The notes under the pieces: generated by a model
The model's database searches: none
Told to the model about the DNA's origin: nothing
What the model saw: only the letters and a program-made list of their open reading frames with translations
Position numbers and translations under genes: made by a program
Source: an uncultured Oscillospiraceae bacterium
GTDB lineage: Bacteria > Bacillota > Clostridia > Oscillospirales > Oscillospiraceae
Reading direction: 5' to 3'
Assembly (NCBI GenBank): GCA_934572465.1
Contig: CAKTLG010000027.1
Span: 1-26,183, forward strand
Length of the DNA stretch: 26,183 nt
Shown here: in pieces, positions 16,731-23,987 of the stretch
How positions within the stretch are numbered: the stretch's first letter is position 1
Layout of the letters: every line of letters starts with the position of its first letter

Positions 16731-16790
16731 GAAAAAAGCGCCGGCGGTCAGGGAGCGGAAAATGCTTTCCGCCCCCTGACCGCCGGTTTT
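16731..16790. terminator. Strong terminator after the NCS2 permease fragment
   Basis: Stem 16741-16761 with 16766-16786: 20 of 21 positions paired, one A-C mismatch, loop ATGC. On the minus strand six Ts follow directly, matching the end of the NCS2 fragment 50 bases upstream. On the plus strand TTTTC follows. Confidence 0.85.
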
Positions 16791-16838
16791 CAGGCTCAGA
16801 TGAATGGCATTGCCGGAATACTATAAACCCCTCACGCC

Positions 16839-17141
16839 TTACATGCTGGTATAGTGGCTGGGATCGCGCGGCAGGCACAGGTCGAGGATCAGGCCCACGA
16901 CGAACACGCCCGCGACCATGTTGCCTGCAAAAATATCGCCGATGAACGACGGCAGCTCGTTGAAAAAGCCGTCCACCTGCGTCACGCCGACGCCAAGGCA
17001 GATGGAGGTCGCGGCGATCAGCGTGTTGCGCTGATCCATGCCCGCATCGTGCATCATGCGCACGCCGGACATCATGATCGAGCCGAACATGATGACCGTG
17101 CAGCCGCCGAGGATCATTGCCAGCGCACCGAACATGATAGT
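16839..17141 (-). pseudogene. Truncated NCS2-family nucleobase permease, C-terminal 98 residues only
   Basis: The C-terminal hundred or so residues of a uracil/xanthine permease remain. They carry LGGCTVIMFGSIMMSGVRMM, typical of the penultimate region of NCS2 permeases, a membrane span with FAGNMVAGVFVVGLILDL, and a normal stop followed by a terminator. Full members have about 430-450 residues and some 14 spans, so roughly three quarters are missing. The break lies at about 17136-17141, directly against the start of the oppositely oriented TRAP gene. No RBS or promoter for this piece exists. It is non-functional as present. Confidence 0.75.
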
Positions 17142-18428
17142 ATGCAGCCGGTAGCAATTATTTTAGTAGTCATGCTCGTTGCCCTGATGGTGCTGGGTGT
17201 GCCCATCACCTTTTCAATGGGAATTGCTTCGCTCGTCGCTATTATCCTTTCCACGCCCAAGATGAACCTGATGATGATTCCTGCCAAAATTTTTGCCGGC
17301 GGTGATTCGTTTCCGCTTTTGGCGATCATCTACTTCATGATCGCCGGTGAACTGATGCTTCAGGGCGGCCTGACAAAGCGAATCATCAATCTCGCAAAGG
17401 TCCTGCTCGGCTGGATGCGCGGCAGCATGATCGTAATATCCTTTGCTTGCTGCGCGTTCTTTGGTGCGATCTCGGGTTCTTCTCTTGCTACGACCGCCGC
17501 CATCGGCAGCATCATGTATCCGGAAATGGTACATGACGACCAGTATGATCCCCAGTTTGCCGCGACTGTTCAGGCCGTCGGAGGAACGCTTGGAACCATG
17601 ATCCCACCATCCATTCCTCTGATCCTTTATGGTTGTATCGCAAGTGCATCCGTAGGCAATCTGTTCATCGGCGTTATCGTTCCCGGTCTTATTATGATGC
17701 TGATCTACATGGTTACCGGCATGATCATTATCCGAAGAAAGGGCTGGGGCATTCAGCGCCCGATGAAGCACTTATCCCTCGGACGTGCATTTCTGGATGC
17801 GATCCCTGCGATCCTGTCTCCAGTGATCATCCTCGGCGGCATTTACGGCGGTATTTTCACTCCGACTGAGGCGGCGGTCGTCGCGTGCCTGTATTCCCTG
17901 ATCATCGGTGTTTTTATCTATAAAGAGCTTACATGGAAAAACACCTATCAGGCGTTTTTGAACTCTGCCAAGGGCGCGGCCAACGTTATGTTCCTTTGCT
18001 GCGGCGCAACTCTGTTTGGCTACTGCATGACCCTTCTCGGCCTGCCCCAGTTTGTTGCAGCATCGCTCACCAGCGTGCTGACGCAGCGGTGGGAGTTCCT
18101 GCTGGTCGCAAACCTTATCTTCCTTGTCTGCGGCATGTTCATTGATGCAACAACGACCATCATGCTGATCATTCCCTTGCTGTTTCCCGTTGCATCCGCA
18201 TTTGGCATTGACCTTGTTCACTTCGGTATCATCACCTGCATCAACCTTTCGCTTGGCATGATCACGCCGCCCTTTGGCGCCTGCATGTTCGTTGCAACGA
18301 ATCTCGACCGCAGGCGGGTCACGATCGAAGGGATCTATCGGAATGTCATTCCCTTCTGTATAACGGCGCTGATCGGCGTATTCCTCGTTACCTATGTGGA
18401 AGATATCGCAATGTTTCTGATCAGATAA
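17142..18428 (+). CDS. dctM: TRAP transporter large permease subunit (DctM family)
   Basis: 428 residues, the usual full length for DctM, with about twelve spans. It opens with LVVMLVALMVLGVPITFSMG and contains the conserved FFGAISGSSLATTAAIGSIM and MIPPSIPLILYG segments and the C-terminal MITPPFGACMF. Large TRAP subunits move carboxylates and related solutes with Na+, together with a solute-binding protein (DctP) and a small subunit (DctQ); neither is in the window. ATG 17142 fits the family N-terminus but has no ribosome site or promoter, since the sequence before it is the antisense of the broken NCS2 gene. It probably heads the catabolic cassette downstream. Codon use is more AT-rich than the flanks. 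Confidence 0.9.
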   Translation: MQPVAIILVVMLVALMVLGVPITFSMGIASLVAIILSTPKMNLMMIPAKIFAGGDSFPLLAIIYFMIAGELMLQGGLTKRIINLAKVLLGWMRGSMIVISFACCAFFGAISGSSLATTAAIGSIMYPEMVHDDQYDPQFAATVQAVGGTLGTMIPPSIPLILYGCIASASVGNLFIGVIVPGLIMMLIYMVTGMIIIRRKGWGIQRPMKHLSLGRAFLDAIPAILSPVIILGGIYGGIFTPTEAAVVACLYSLIIGVFIYKELTWKNTYQAFLNSAKGAANVMFLCCGATLFGYCMTLLGLPQFVAASLTSVLTQRWEFLLVANLIFLVCGMFIDATTTIMLIIPLLFPVASAFGIDLVHFGIITCINLSLGMITPPFGACMFVATNLDRRRVTIEGIYRNVIPFCITALIGVFLVTYVEDIAMFLIR

Positions 18429-18549
18429 GTCCACACCGATGCCCCAATACAATTTCACGCCCCAGATCCCAAAAGTCCGTGTATGCAAAAGCACAGCGCG
18501 AACAGAAACGGGAGCTGATCGGGAAATATTAATAAGGAGTGTATTTTCG

Positions 18550-19320
18550 ATGAGTACTACATATAAGATCTATCCTATCCGCGTCGGCAGTGAGTGGTGG
18601 CCCAGTTACTATATGCGCGGCAATGGAGCCGGACATGAGCTGGAAGAAAACCCCATGCTGATGTTTTACCTCGAAGGCGGCGACCACAAGATACTCGTTG
18701 ATACCGGCGGCGGCATCCCCGGCTCTGACCACATGCTCAAATATCATAACGGCGGACACTACTCCCGTCCCGACGATGAGGAACCAACGGTCGCACTCAA
18801 GCGGGCAACCGGCGTGGATGCCAAGGATATCGACGTTCTGCTGATCACCCATCTGCATTGGGATCACGCCTGCAACATTCACCTGTTCCCCAATGCCAAG
18901 GTCTATGTTCAGATCTCTGAAGTTTATGCGTCGATCAATCCTTGCCCCCGTTATGCCAAAACATACGAGGCATTTAACATCGGCACTGTGCCTCAGTGGG
19001 CGCAGCATCCCGCCAACTGGCAGTTCATCGACGGTGATATGGAGCTGTTCCCCGGTATCCGTGCTGTCCTGATGCCCGGTCACAGCAAGGGCCTGCAAGG
19101 TTTTCTGGTGGATACTACAGACGGTGTGTATCTGCTTGGCAGCGACCAGTTCCCGCTGTATGACAACTTCAAAGACGGCAAGTTTACCCCGACCTCTCTG
19201 GCTCTGAGTTTGGAAGAAGGCTGGCAGACCTGTGACAAGATGAACAAGATGGGCGTCAAGTTCTTGATCCCCGGTCACGAAATGAAACTTCTCGATCACA
19301 AATATTACCCGGTAGATTGA
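18550..19320 (+). CDS. MBL-fold lactonase, N-acyl-homoserine-lactonase-like
   Basis: 256 residues. A complete dinuclear-metal site is visible: H101-L-H103-W-D105-H106, H178 in PGHSKG, D199 in LGSDQF and H243 in IPGHE. ILVDTGGG (48-55) is the early strand motif. This arrangement is that of AiiA/AttM-type lactonases, which open lactone rings. The start at 18550 has AAGGAG ten bases upstream. It lies 121 bases after the TRAP gene and is followed by a hairpin. In this context hydrolysis of a sugar-acid lactone made by the dehydrogenase, or of an imported lactone, is more likely than quorum quenching; that is inference. Confidence 0.85.
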   Translation: MSTTYKIYPIRVGSEWWPSYYMRGNGAGHELEENPMLMFYLEGGDHKILVDTGGGIPGSDHMLKYHNGGHYSRPDDEEPTVALKRATGVDAKDIDVLLITHLHWDHACNIHLFPNAKVYVQISEVYASINPCPRYAKTYEAFNIGTVPQWAQHPANWQFIDGDMELFPGIRAVLMPGHSKGLQGFLVDTTDGVYLLGSDQFPLYDNFKDGKFTPTSLALSLEEGWQTCDKMNKMGVKFLIPGHEMKLLDHKYYPVD

Positions 19321-19328
19321 TGCAATCA

Positions 19329-19366
19329 AAAATGAGAGCTGCCGGATCGGCAGCTCTCATTTTAAT
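19329..19366 (+). terminator. Hairpin between the lactonase and dehydrogenase genes
   Basis: A perfect 16-bp stem (19329-19344 with 19348-19363), three-base loop GAT, ending in TTTTA. The short T-tract suggests partial termination inside the cassette, so the downstream genes may be less expressed or have their own start. I saw no clear promoter between it and ATG 19432. Confidence 0.7.
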
Positions 19367-19431
19367 CAGAAAAACTGACGCGATGCTGCCGCGCCTTTCT
19401 ATCCAAGCGTTTTTTGAAAGGAAAAGATAAA

Positions 19432-20598
19432 ATGAGAGACTTTACCTATTTTACCCCTACCAAGGTCGTGTTTGGGCGAAACGCAGAACGCGAAGTCGGG
19501 CGTCTCGTCAGCGAAGAAAACGCCAAAAAGGTCTTGCTGCATTATGGCGGACACAGCTCTGAAAAAAGCGGCCTGCTGGATCGCGTGAGAAACAGCCTTG
19601 ATAAATGCGGCATTTCCTATGTCGCTCTCGGTGGGGTAAAGCCCAATCCTCGTCTGTCCCTTGTCTATGAGGGCATCAACCTGTGCCGTGCAGAAAATGT
19701 AGACTTTATCCTGGCCGTGGGCGGCGGAAGTGTTATTGATTCTGCAAAGGCGATCGCCTACGGTCTGGCCGCAGATCGCGACGTGTGGGATTTTTTCTGC
19801 GGCAAAGCTGTTCCGGCAGCCTGCGCCCCGCTGGGCTGTGTGCTGACGATCGCGGCGGCCGGAAGCGAGATGAGCAATTCCTGCGTCATTACAAATGAAG
19901 ACGGTTGGCAGAAGCGCGCCTGTGACAACGATATAAGCCGCTGCCGTTTCGCCATAATGAATCCCGAGCTGACTTACACTCTCCCCGCTTATCAGACTTC
20001 CTGCGGCTGTGCAGATATTATAATGCACACGTTGGAGCGCTTTTTTCACACGGGAAGCACCTTGAAAATCACAGATGAGATCTGCATCTCACTGCTCCGT
20101 ACAATGCGGAACGCTGCACAAGCTGTTCAAAAAACTCCGCAGGAATATGACATTCGCGCTGAGATCATGTGGTGCGGCAGTCTCGCGCATAACGGTCTCG
20201 CCGCCTGCGGCGGCGGTGGCGGCGATTGGGCGGTACATCTTATTGAGCATGAGATCGGAGGGCTGTTTGACGTTGCCCACGGCGCGGGTTTAACCGCGAT
20301 CTGGGGAAGCTGGGCGCGCTATGTGTGCGAAAAGCACGAAGAACGCTTTGTTTATCTTGCGAACCGTGTATTTGAGATCGAAGGCTCTGGCATGGATACT
20401 GCCCTTGCGGGCATCAGCGCAATGGAGGATTTTTTCTGCAGCATCAAAATGCCCGTCAGCCTAAAAGGACTCGGCATCTCCCCCACAGAAGACCAGATGC
20501 GTGAAATGGCCCGAAAGTGCGTAAAGTACGGCCCTGTCGGCGGCATGGAGCCTCTTGGCGAAAATGACGTCTATCAGATTCTTAAACTGGCATTGTGA
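19432..20598 (+). CDS. Iron-containing alcohol dehydrogenase (BDH/YqhD-like)
   Basis: 388 residues. The N-terminal dinucleotide fold has AVGGGSVIDSAK (95-106). Metal ligands of the group III Fe-ADH family are present: D195, H199, H269 and H283, the last two 14 residues apart in the DWAVHLIEHE ... FDVAHGAG signature. The subgroup resembles NAD(P)H-dependent butanol dehydrogenases. It would interconvert an alcohol and an aldehyde or ketone in the cytoplasm. ATG 19432 has AAAGGA nine bases upstream. The stop is 26 bases before dhaK, so the two are co-transcribed. The substrate is unknown; supplying a hydroxyketone to the kinase is a reasonable guess. Confidence 0.9.
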   Translation: MRDFTYFTPTKVVFGRNAEREVGRLVSEENAKKVLLHYGGHSSEKSGLLDRVRNSLDKCGISYVALGGVKPNPRLSLVYEGINLCRAENVDFILAVGGGSVIDSAKAIAYGLAADRDVWDFFCGKAVPAACAPLGCVLTIAAAGSEMSNSCVITNEDGWQKRACDNDISRCRFAIMNPELTYTLPAYQTSCGCADIIMHTLERFFHTGSTLKITDEICISLLRTMRNAAQAVQKTPQEYDIRAEIMWCGSLAHNGLAACGGGGGDWAVHLIEHEIGGLFDVAHGAGLTAIWGSWARYVCEKHEERFVYLANRVFEIEGSGMDTALAGISAMEDFFCSIKMPVSLKGLGISPTEDQMREMARKCVKYGPVGGMEPLGENDVYQILKLAL

Positions 20599-20624
20599 GC
20601 ACGAACAAGAAAGGAAGAACAATT

Positions 20625-21608
20625 ATGAAAAAAATCATTAACGATCCCAATCAGGTCGTTGGCGACGCGTTGCTTGGTTTGAGCAAGACAAATCCGCATA
20701 TCACCTACTATCCCGGTCTTGAAGTCATCGCCCGCTGTGAAAAAAGCGGAAAAGTAGGCGTGGTCTCCGGCGGAGGAAGCGGCCACGAGCCTTCTTTCGC
20801 CGGCTATGTCGGAGAAGGCTATCTGGATGCAGCTGTTGCTGGAAATGTCTTTTCCTCTCCCAGCCCCGATCGTATTTTGCAGGGAATCAAGGCCGCCGAC
20901 TCCGGAAAGGGCGTCCTGATCATCATTATGAATTACTCCGGCGACATTATGAACTTCGACATGGCGCGCGATCTTGCCGCCATGGAGGGAATTGAAACCG
21001 AGATCGTAGTGGTCCGCGACGACGTTGCCGTGCCGGAAAGCAGCACTTCGACCGGACGCCGTGGTGTGGCAGGCACACTGTTCGTTCTCAAGTGCGCAGG
21101 CGCCGCAGCTGCCGCAGGCAAAAGCCTGAGCGATGTAAAGGAAGCTGCCGAGCTCGCCTGCCGGAATGTACGCACGATGGGCATGGCCATGTCTGCATGT
21201 ACGCTTCCTGCGGTCGGAAAACCCGGCTTTGAGCTTGGCGACAATGAGATTGAGATCGGCATGGGTATCCACGGTGAGCCCGGCATCGAAAAGAGCGGCG
21301 TGCTCAAGGCAAAGGATCTGGCCAAGCGGTTGGTGGACAAGATCCTGGCCGACTATGATTATACCGGCTCTGAAGTGACCGTCATGGTCAACGGTCTTGG
21401 AGCCACTCCGCTGATGGAGCTTCTTATCCTGTATAACGACGTGGAAAGTCATCTGACGGAACAGGGCATTTCGGTTTATCGCTGCTTTGTTGGCAATTAT
21501 ATGACCTCTCTGGAGATGGCCGGCTGCTCCGTCACCCTGCTGAAGATGAACGATGAGCTGAAAAAGCTGATCGACAGTCCGTGCAAAACCGCGGGCATGA
21601 CAGTATGA
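20625..21608 (+). CDS. dhaK: DhaK subunit of a dihydroxyacetone-type kinase
   Basis: 327 residues. Catalytic residues of E. coli DhaK are retained: H54 in SGGGSGHEP (equivalent to His56), D107 in NYSGD (Asp109) and the covalent substrate-binding H216 in GMGIHGEPG (His218). The usual HEPxHAG is HEPSFAG here, so a conserved His is replaced by F58. DhaK binds the ketose as a hemiaminal while DhaL donates phosphate. ATG 20625 has AAGGA nine bases upstream; dhaL begins 15 bases after the stop. No DhaM phosphotransferase protein lies in the window, so the phosphoryl donor is unknown. Confidence 0.92.
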   Translation: MKKIINDPNQVVGDALLGLSKTNPHITYYPGLEVIARCEKSGKVGVVSGGGSGHEPSFAGYVGEGYLDAAVAGNVFSSPSPDRILQGIKAADSGKGVLIIIMNYSGDIMNFDMARDLAAMEGIETEIVVVRDDVAVPESSTSTGRRGVAGTLFVLKCAGAAAAAGKSLSDVKEAAELACRNVRTMGMAMSACTLPAVGKPGFELGDNEIEIGMGIHGEPGIEKSGVLKAKDLAKRLVDKILADYDYTGSEVTVMVNGLGATPLMELLILYNDVESHLTEQGISVYRCFVGNYMTSLEMAGCSVTLLKMNDELKKLIDSPCKTAGMTV

Positions 21609-21623
21609 AGGAGAATTGATACC

Positions 21624-22271
21624 ATGGGGTTCCGTATTTATCCTCAGAATTACAGCCGCTATATCCTCAGTGCCTATAAAAAAATTCACAGTGAAAAAGA
21701 CTATCTCTCTGAGCTGGACGCCGCAACAGGCGACGGAGATCATTGGGCAAACATCAACATGGGCTTTGCAAAGCTGGCCGAAGAAGCGCCCGCCATGGCA
21801 GAAATGACTCTCGCCGCCATGTTCCAGAAAATCGCTATGACCATGATGACTGTCATCGGCGGGAGCAGCGGTGTTTTGTACGCAAGCGCTTACATGGAAG
21901 CCGCCAAAAAGCTCAGCGGCGTCGAGTACATCGACTGCGAAAAGCTGTACGAAGTGCTCGAAGCCATGGACAGCGGCATCATGAAGCGCGGCAACGCCAC
22001 CCCCGGCATGAAAACCATGATCGACACGATACACCCCGCCGTTCTGCGCTATAAGGAGTGCCTTGGCAGCGGCGTGGACGAGAGAGCGCTTCTTGAAGCC
22101 GTTCGTGCCGCTGCTTATGAAGGACAACAGTCCACAAGTGCGATGGAAGCCGTCCGCGGCAGAGCCTATTACCGCCCCGACAAGGGCGTTGGGCATCTTG
22201 ATCCCGGTGCGGTCTCCATGTACTATCAGCTGGATAAGCTTGTCGAAGAAATATTGCAGAATTGTTTTTGA
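21624..22271 (+). CDS. dhaL: DhaL subunit of a dihydroxyacetone-type kinase
   Basis: 215 residues, all helical in the family. The Mg-nucleotide site is present: D32, D37 and D39 in DAATGDGDH, then GGSSGVLYAS (about 79-88) and GHLDPGA near the C-terminus. Where most DhaL have GDGDHGxNMxRG, this protein has GDGDHWANINMG: Gly to Trp and loss of the Arg. DhaL holds ADP/ATP and transfers phosphate to the ketose bound by DhaK. The start has AAGGAG upstream, the dhaK stop is 15 bases before it and a cupin gene 15 bases after, so this is a tight operon. Confidence 0.9.
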   Translation: MGFRIYPQNYSRYILSAYKKIHSEKDYLSELDAATGDGDHWANINMGFAKLAEEAPAMAEMTLAAMFQKIAMTMMTVIGGSSGVLYASAYMEAAKKLSGVEYIDCEKLYEVLEAMDSGIMKRGNATPGMKTMIDTIHPAVLRYKECLGSGVDERALLEAVRAAAYEGQQSTSAMEAVRGRAYYRPDKGVGHLDPGAVSMYYQLDKLVEEILQNCF

Positions 22272-22286
22272 CCGCTGGGAGGAACC

Positions 22287-22631
22287 ATGATCATTAAAGT
22301 GAACGAACGAAATGCAGAACATCTCCAAAACATGCGGGGCGGAGACGGCATTGTCAATAAACTGAACTATCTTACGCCGGCTGCCGTTCCGAATGTAAAG
22401 ATGCTCTCAGAGATCCGACTGGATCCCGGCTGCTCGATCGGGATTCACGCCCATATGGGGGAAAGCGAGATCTTCATCTGCAAAGAAGGAGACCTCCTTC
22501 TAACCAGCAACGGCAAGCCCTTTCTCCTTTCCGCCGGGGATGCGGCAGTCTGCCTTCCCGGCGAAACGCACGGCCTTGCCAATCGCGGCCAGGCTCCCGC
22601 CGCAGTATATGCTGTCATCGTAACAGAATAA
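22287..22631 (+). CDS. Small single-domain cupin protein
   Basis: 114 residues. Cupin motif 1 is intact (G48-x5-H54-x-H56-x4-E61-x6-G68) and motif 2 ends PGETHGLAN with H95 and N99, giving a typical 3-His/1-Glu metal site. GGGAGG lies just before ATG, 15 bases after dhaL, and a terminator overlaps the stop, so it is the last gene of the operon. Small cupins act as sugar or keto-acid isomerases, dioxygenases, decarboxylases or binding proteins; nothing here decides which. An isomerase feeding the kinase is one possibility. Confidence 0.85.
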   Translation: MIIKVNERNAEHLQNMRGGDGIVNKLNYLTPAAVPNVKMLSEIRLDPGCSIGIHAHMGESEIFICKEGDLLLTSNGKPFLLSAGDAAVCLPGETHGLANRGQAPAAVYAVIVTE

Positions 22632-22667
22632 AAAAATACTACCTCAATTTTGAGGTAGTATTTTTTT
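22631..22667. terminator. Terminator ending the dhaKL-cupin operon
   Basis: A perfect 16-bp stem (22631-22646 with 22651-22666), loop ATTT, with A and T runs on both sides. It starts at the last base of the cupin stop codon and could serve both strands. Confidence 0.9.
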
Positions 22668-22745
22668 CAGATAAAAACCGCGCGGCTTGGGGCAAGTGGG
22701 GATCGGCTGCCGGTCTGATCTTCGCCCTCATTACTTTGACCGCCG

Positions 22746-23630
22746 CTATTCTCCCAAATGGTTTTCAATAACATAGCCGATAAATGCGCTTGTGGCTTTC
22801 GACAGCTTCTGGCCTTTCTTTGTGATCAGACACATTTCCCAATGGTAAATACTGTCGTCAAAGCTGACCTTTCGAAGCGACGGATATTGCAGGAACATTT
22901 GATCCAGCATTTGATCGACCGTAATGACCACATAGGGAGAGTGCTGGCAAAGATAGCATTGCGAGATCAGATCTGTGCAGCAGTGAATAATGTTCGGCGT
23001 AAAGCCCACCGCATTACAGCAGGTGATCAGCGAGTTCCGATTCTTGCCGCTATTGCAGATCAGCCCTGTTCCCTTCAGATCTGCAATATTGAGCATGGAT
23101 TTCTGTGCAAGCGGGTGGTCCTTTTCCATAATGGCCACTAAATTATCACGATAAAGCGTAATCGAGGTAAAACGCGATTCGTCCACCGGCCCTATCGTAA
23201 AGGCCACATCCAGTTCCTTGCTGTCAACGCCCATCTCGCAAGTCAAATTCAGCATTTCCGTTCCATGGATGCTGTAACGCGGAAATTTTTTCTGAAAATT
23301 CACGAAAAAATTCAACGGCAGATTGCGCAGCATCCCAAAGCCGTAGCCGACTCTGATGACTTCGCCCTTTGCAATATAGTTTTCCATCTTATATTGCAAC
23401 AGATCATCTTCCCGAAGCAGCGTTTGACAATTATCACGCAGGAATATCCCGCTCTCTGTTAAAAGCAAGGCGCCGGCATTTCGATCAAAAAGAGTGCAGT
23501 TCAGAGAATTCTCCAATGTAACGATGGAGTGGCTGACGGCCTGCTGCGTCATAAACAGTTTATTTGCGGCTCTTGTAAAAGATCCCTGTTCACAAACTTC
23601 AACGAAAATACGAAGCTGTTTGATATTCAT
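22746..23630 (-). CDS. LysR-family regulator, probably of the TRAP-dhaKL cassette
   Basis: 294 residues with the LysR helix-turn-helix (about 1-60: LRIFVEVCEQGSFTRAANKLFMTQQAVSHS) and an effector domain from about 90. It is rich in Cys in the middle (CCNAVG, CCTDL, CYLCQ). ATG 23630 follows a purine-rich GGGGAAGG only two bases away, with GAGAGGGG a little further off. It is convergent with the cassette and shares its lower GC, which suggests they arrived together; control of the cassette is inferred from this. Unlike many LysR genes it is not divergent from its presumed target, whose original promoter region appears to be missing. Confidence 0.88.
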   Translation of the reverse strand: MNIKQLRIFVEVCEQGSFTRAANKLFMTQQAVSHSIVTLENSLNCTLFDRNAGALLLTESGIFLRDNCQTLLREDDLLQYKMENYIAKGEVIRVGYGFGMLRNLPLNFFVNFQKKFPRYSIHGTEMLNLTCEMGVDSKELDVAFTIGPVDESRFTSITLYRDNLVAIMEKDHPLAQKSMLNIADLKGTGLICNSGKNRNSLITCCNAVGFTPNIIHCCTDLISQCYLCQHSPYVVITVDQMLDQMFLQYPSLRKVSFDDSIYHWEMCLITKKGQKLSKATSAFIGYVIENHLGE

Positions 23631-23709
23631 AGCCTTCCCCTCTCGTTTGAAAATTTGACTTACTAAAATGCCCCAAAGTTCAACGCTGATACCGTCATAT
23701 TTGTAGTTT

Positions 23710-23739
23710 ATATTAACATAAATGCGGTTTGCCTGTCAA
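23710..23739 (-). promoter_or_regulatory. Promoter of the second LysR gene
   Basis: On the minus strand: perfect TTGACA (23739-23734), an 18-base spacer and TAATAT (23715-23710), in an AT-rich stretch about 80 bases before the LysR start. The rest of the 357-base gap up to 23987 shows only the terminator below and no gene. Confidence 0.75.
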
Positions 23740-23889
23740 ATCGGTTTTGTCCGCTCCATTGTTTCCGTCCGCTCATTTCCCCGTGCAGGGCATGGTGTGA
23801 GGCAGAAAATACTTTCAGAGAAAATCGCTCTCAACCGATCAGTCTTGCCTTGCACCGGCTGAACGATACCATAAACCCGTTCTCTATAG

Positions 23890-23941
23890 CAAAAAGGAAC
23901 AGCGCAGCGTCGGGACAAAATGCCCGCCCGCTGCGCTGTTC
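23890..23941 (-). terminator. Terminator of the third SLH gene
   Basis: A 13-bp perfect outer stem (23897-23909 with 23929-23941) and a further CGGG/CCCG pairing inside. On the minus strand it ends in CCTTTTTG, 46 bases after the SLH stop codon. Confidence 0.8.
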
Positions 23942-23987
23942 AGCGTTCGATTATAAGGTCATGTCAGCGGCCTTGCTGTTCAGCCGG

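Noticed and set aside
16854..17141. 96-codon N-terminal extension of the TRAP permease frame
   Set aside because: It reads His/Asp/Arg-rich antisense of the NCS2 fragment, while DctM proteins begin at the hydrophobic segment after ATG 17142.
18429..18549. Separate promoter for the lactonase gene
   Set aside because: No -35/-10 pair with acceptable match and spacing was found in the 121-base gap, only the ribosome site.
20574..22328. 584-codon minus-strand frame opposite dhaK and dhaL
   Set aside because: Antisense shadow; dhaK and dhaL on the plus strand have full catalytic motifs and ribosome sites.
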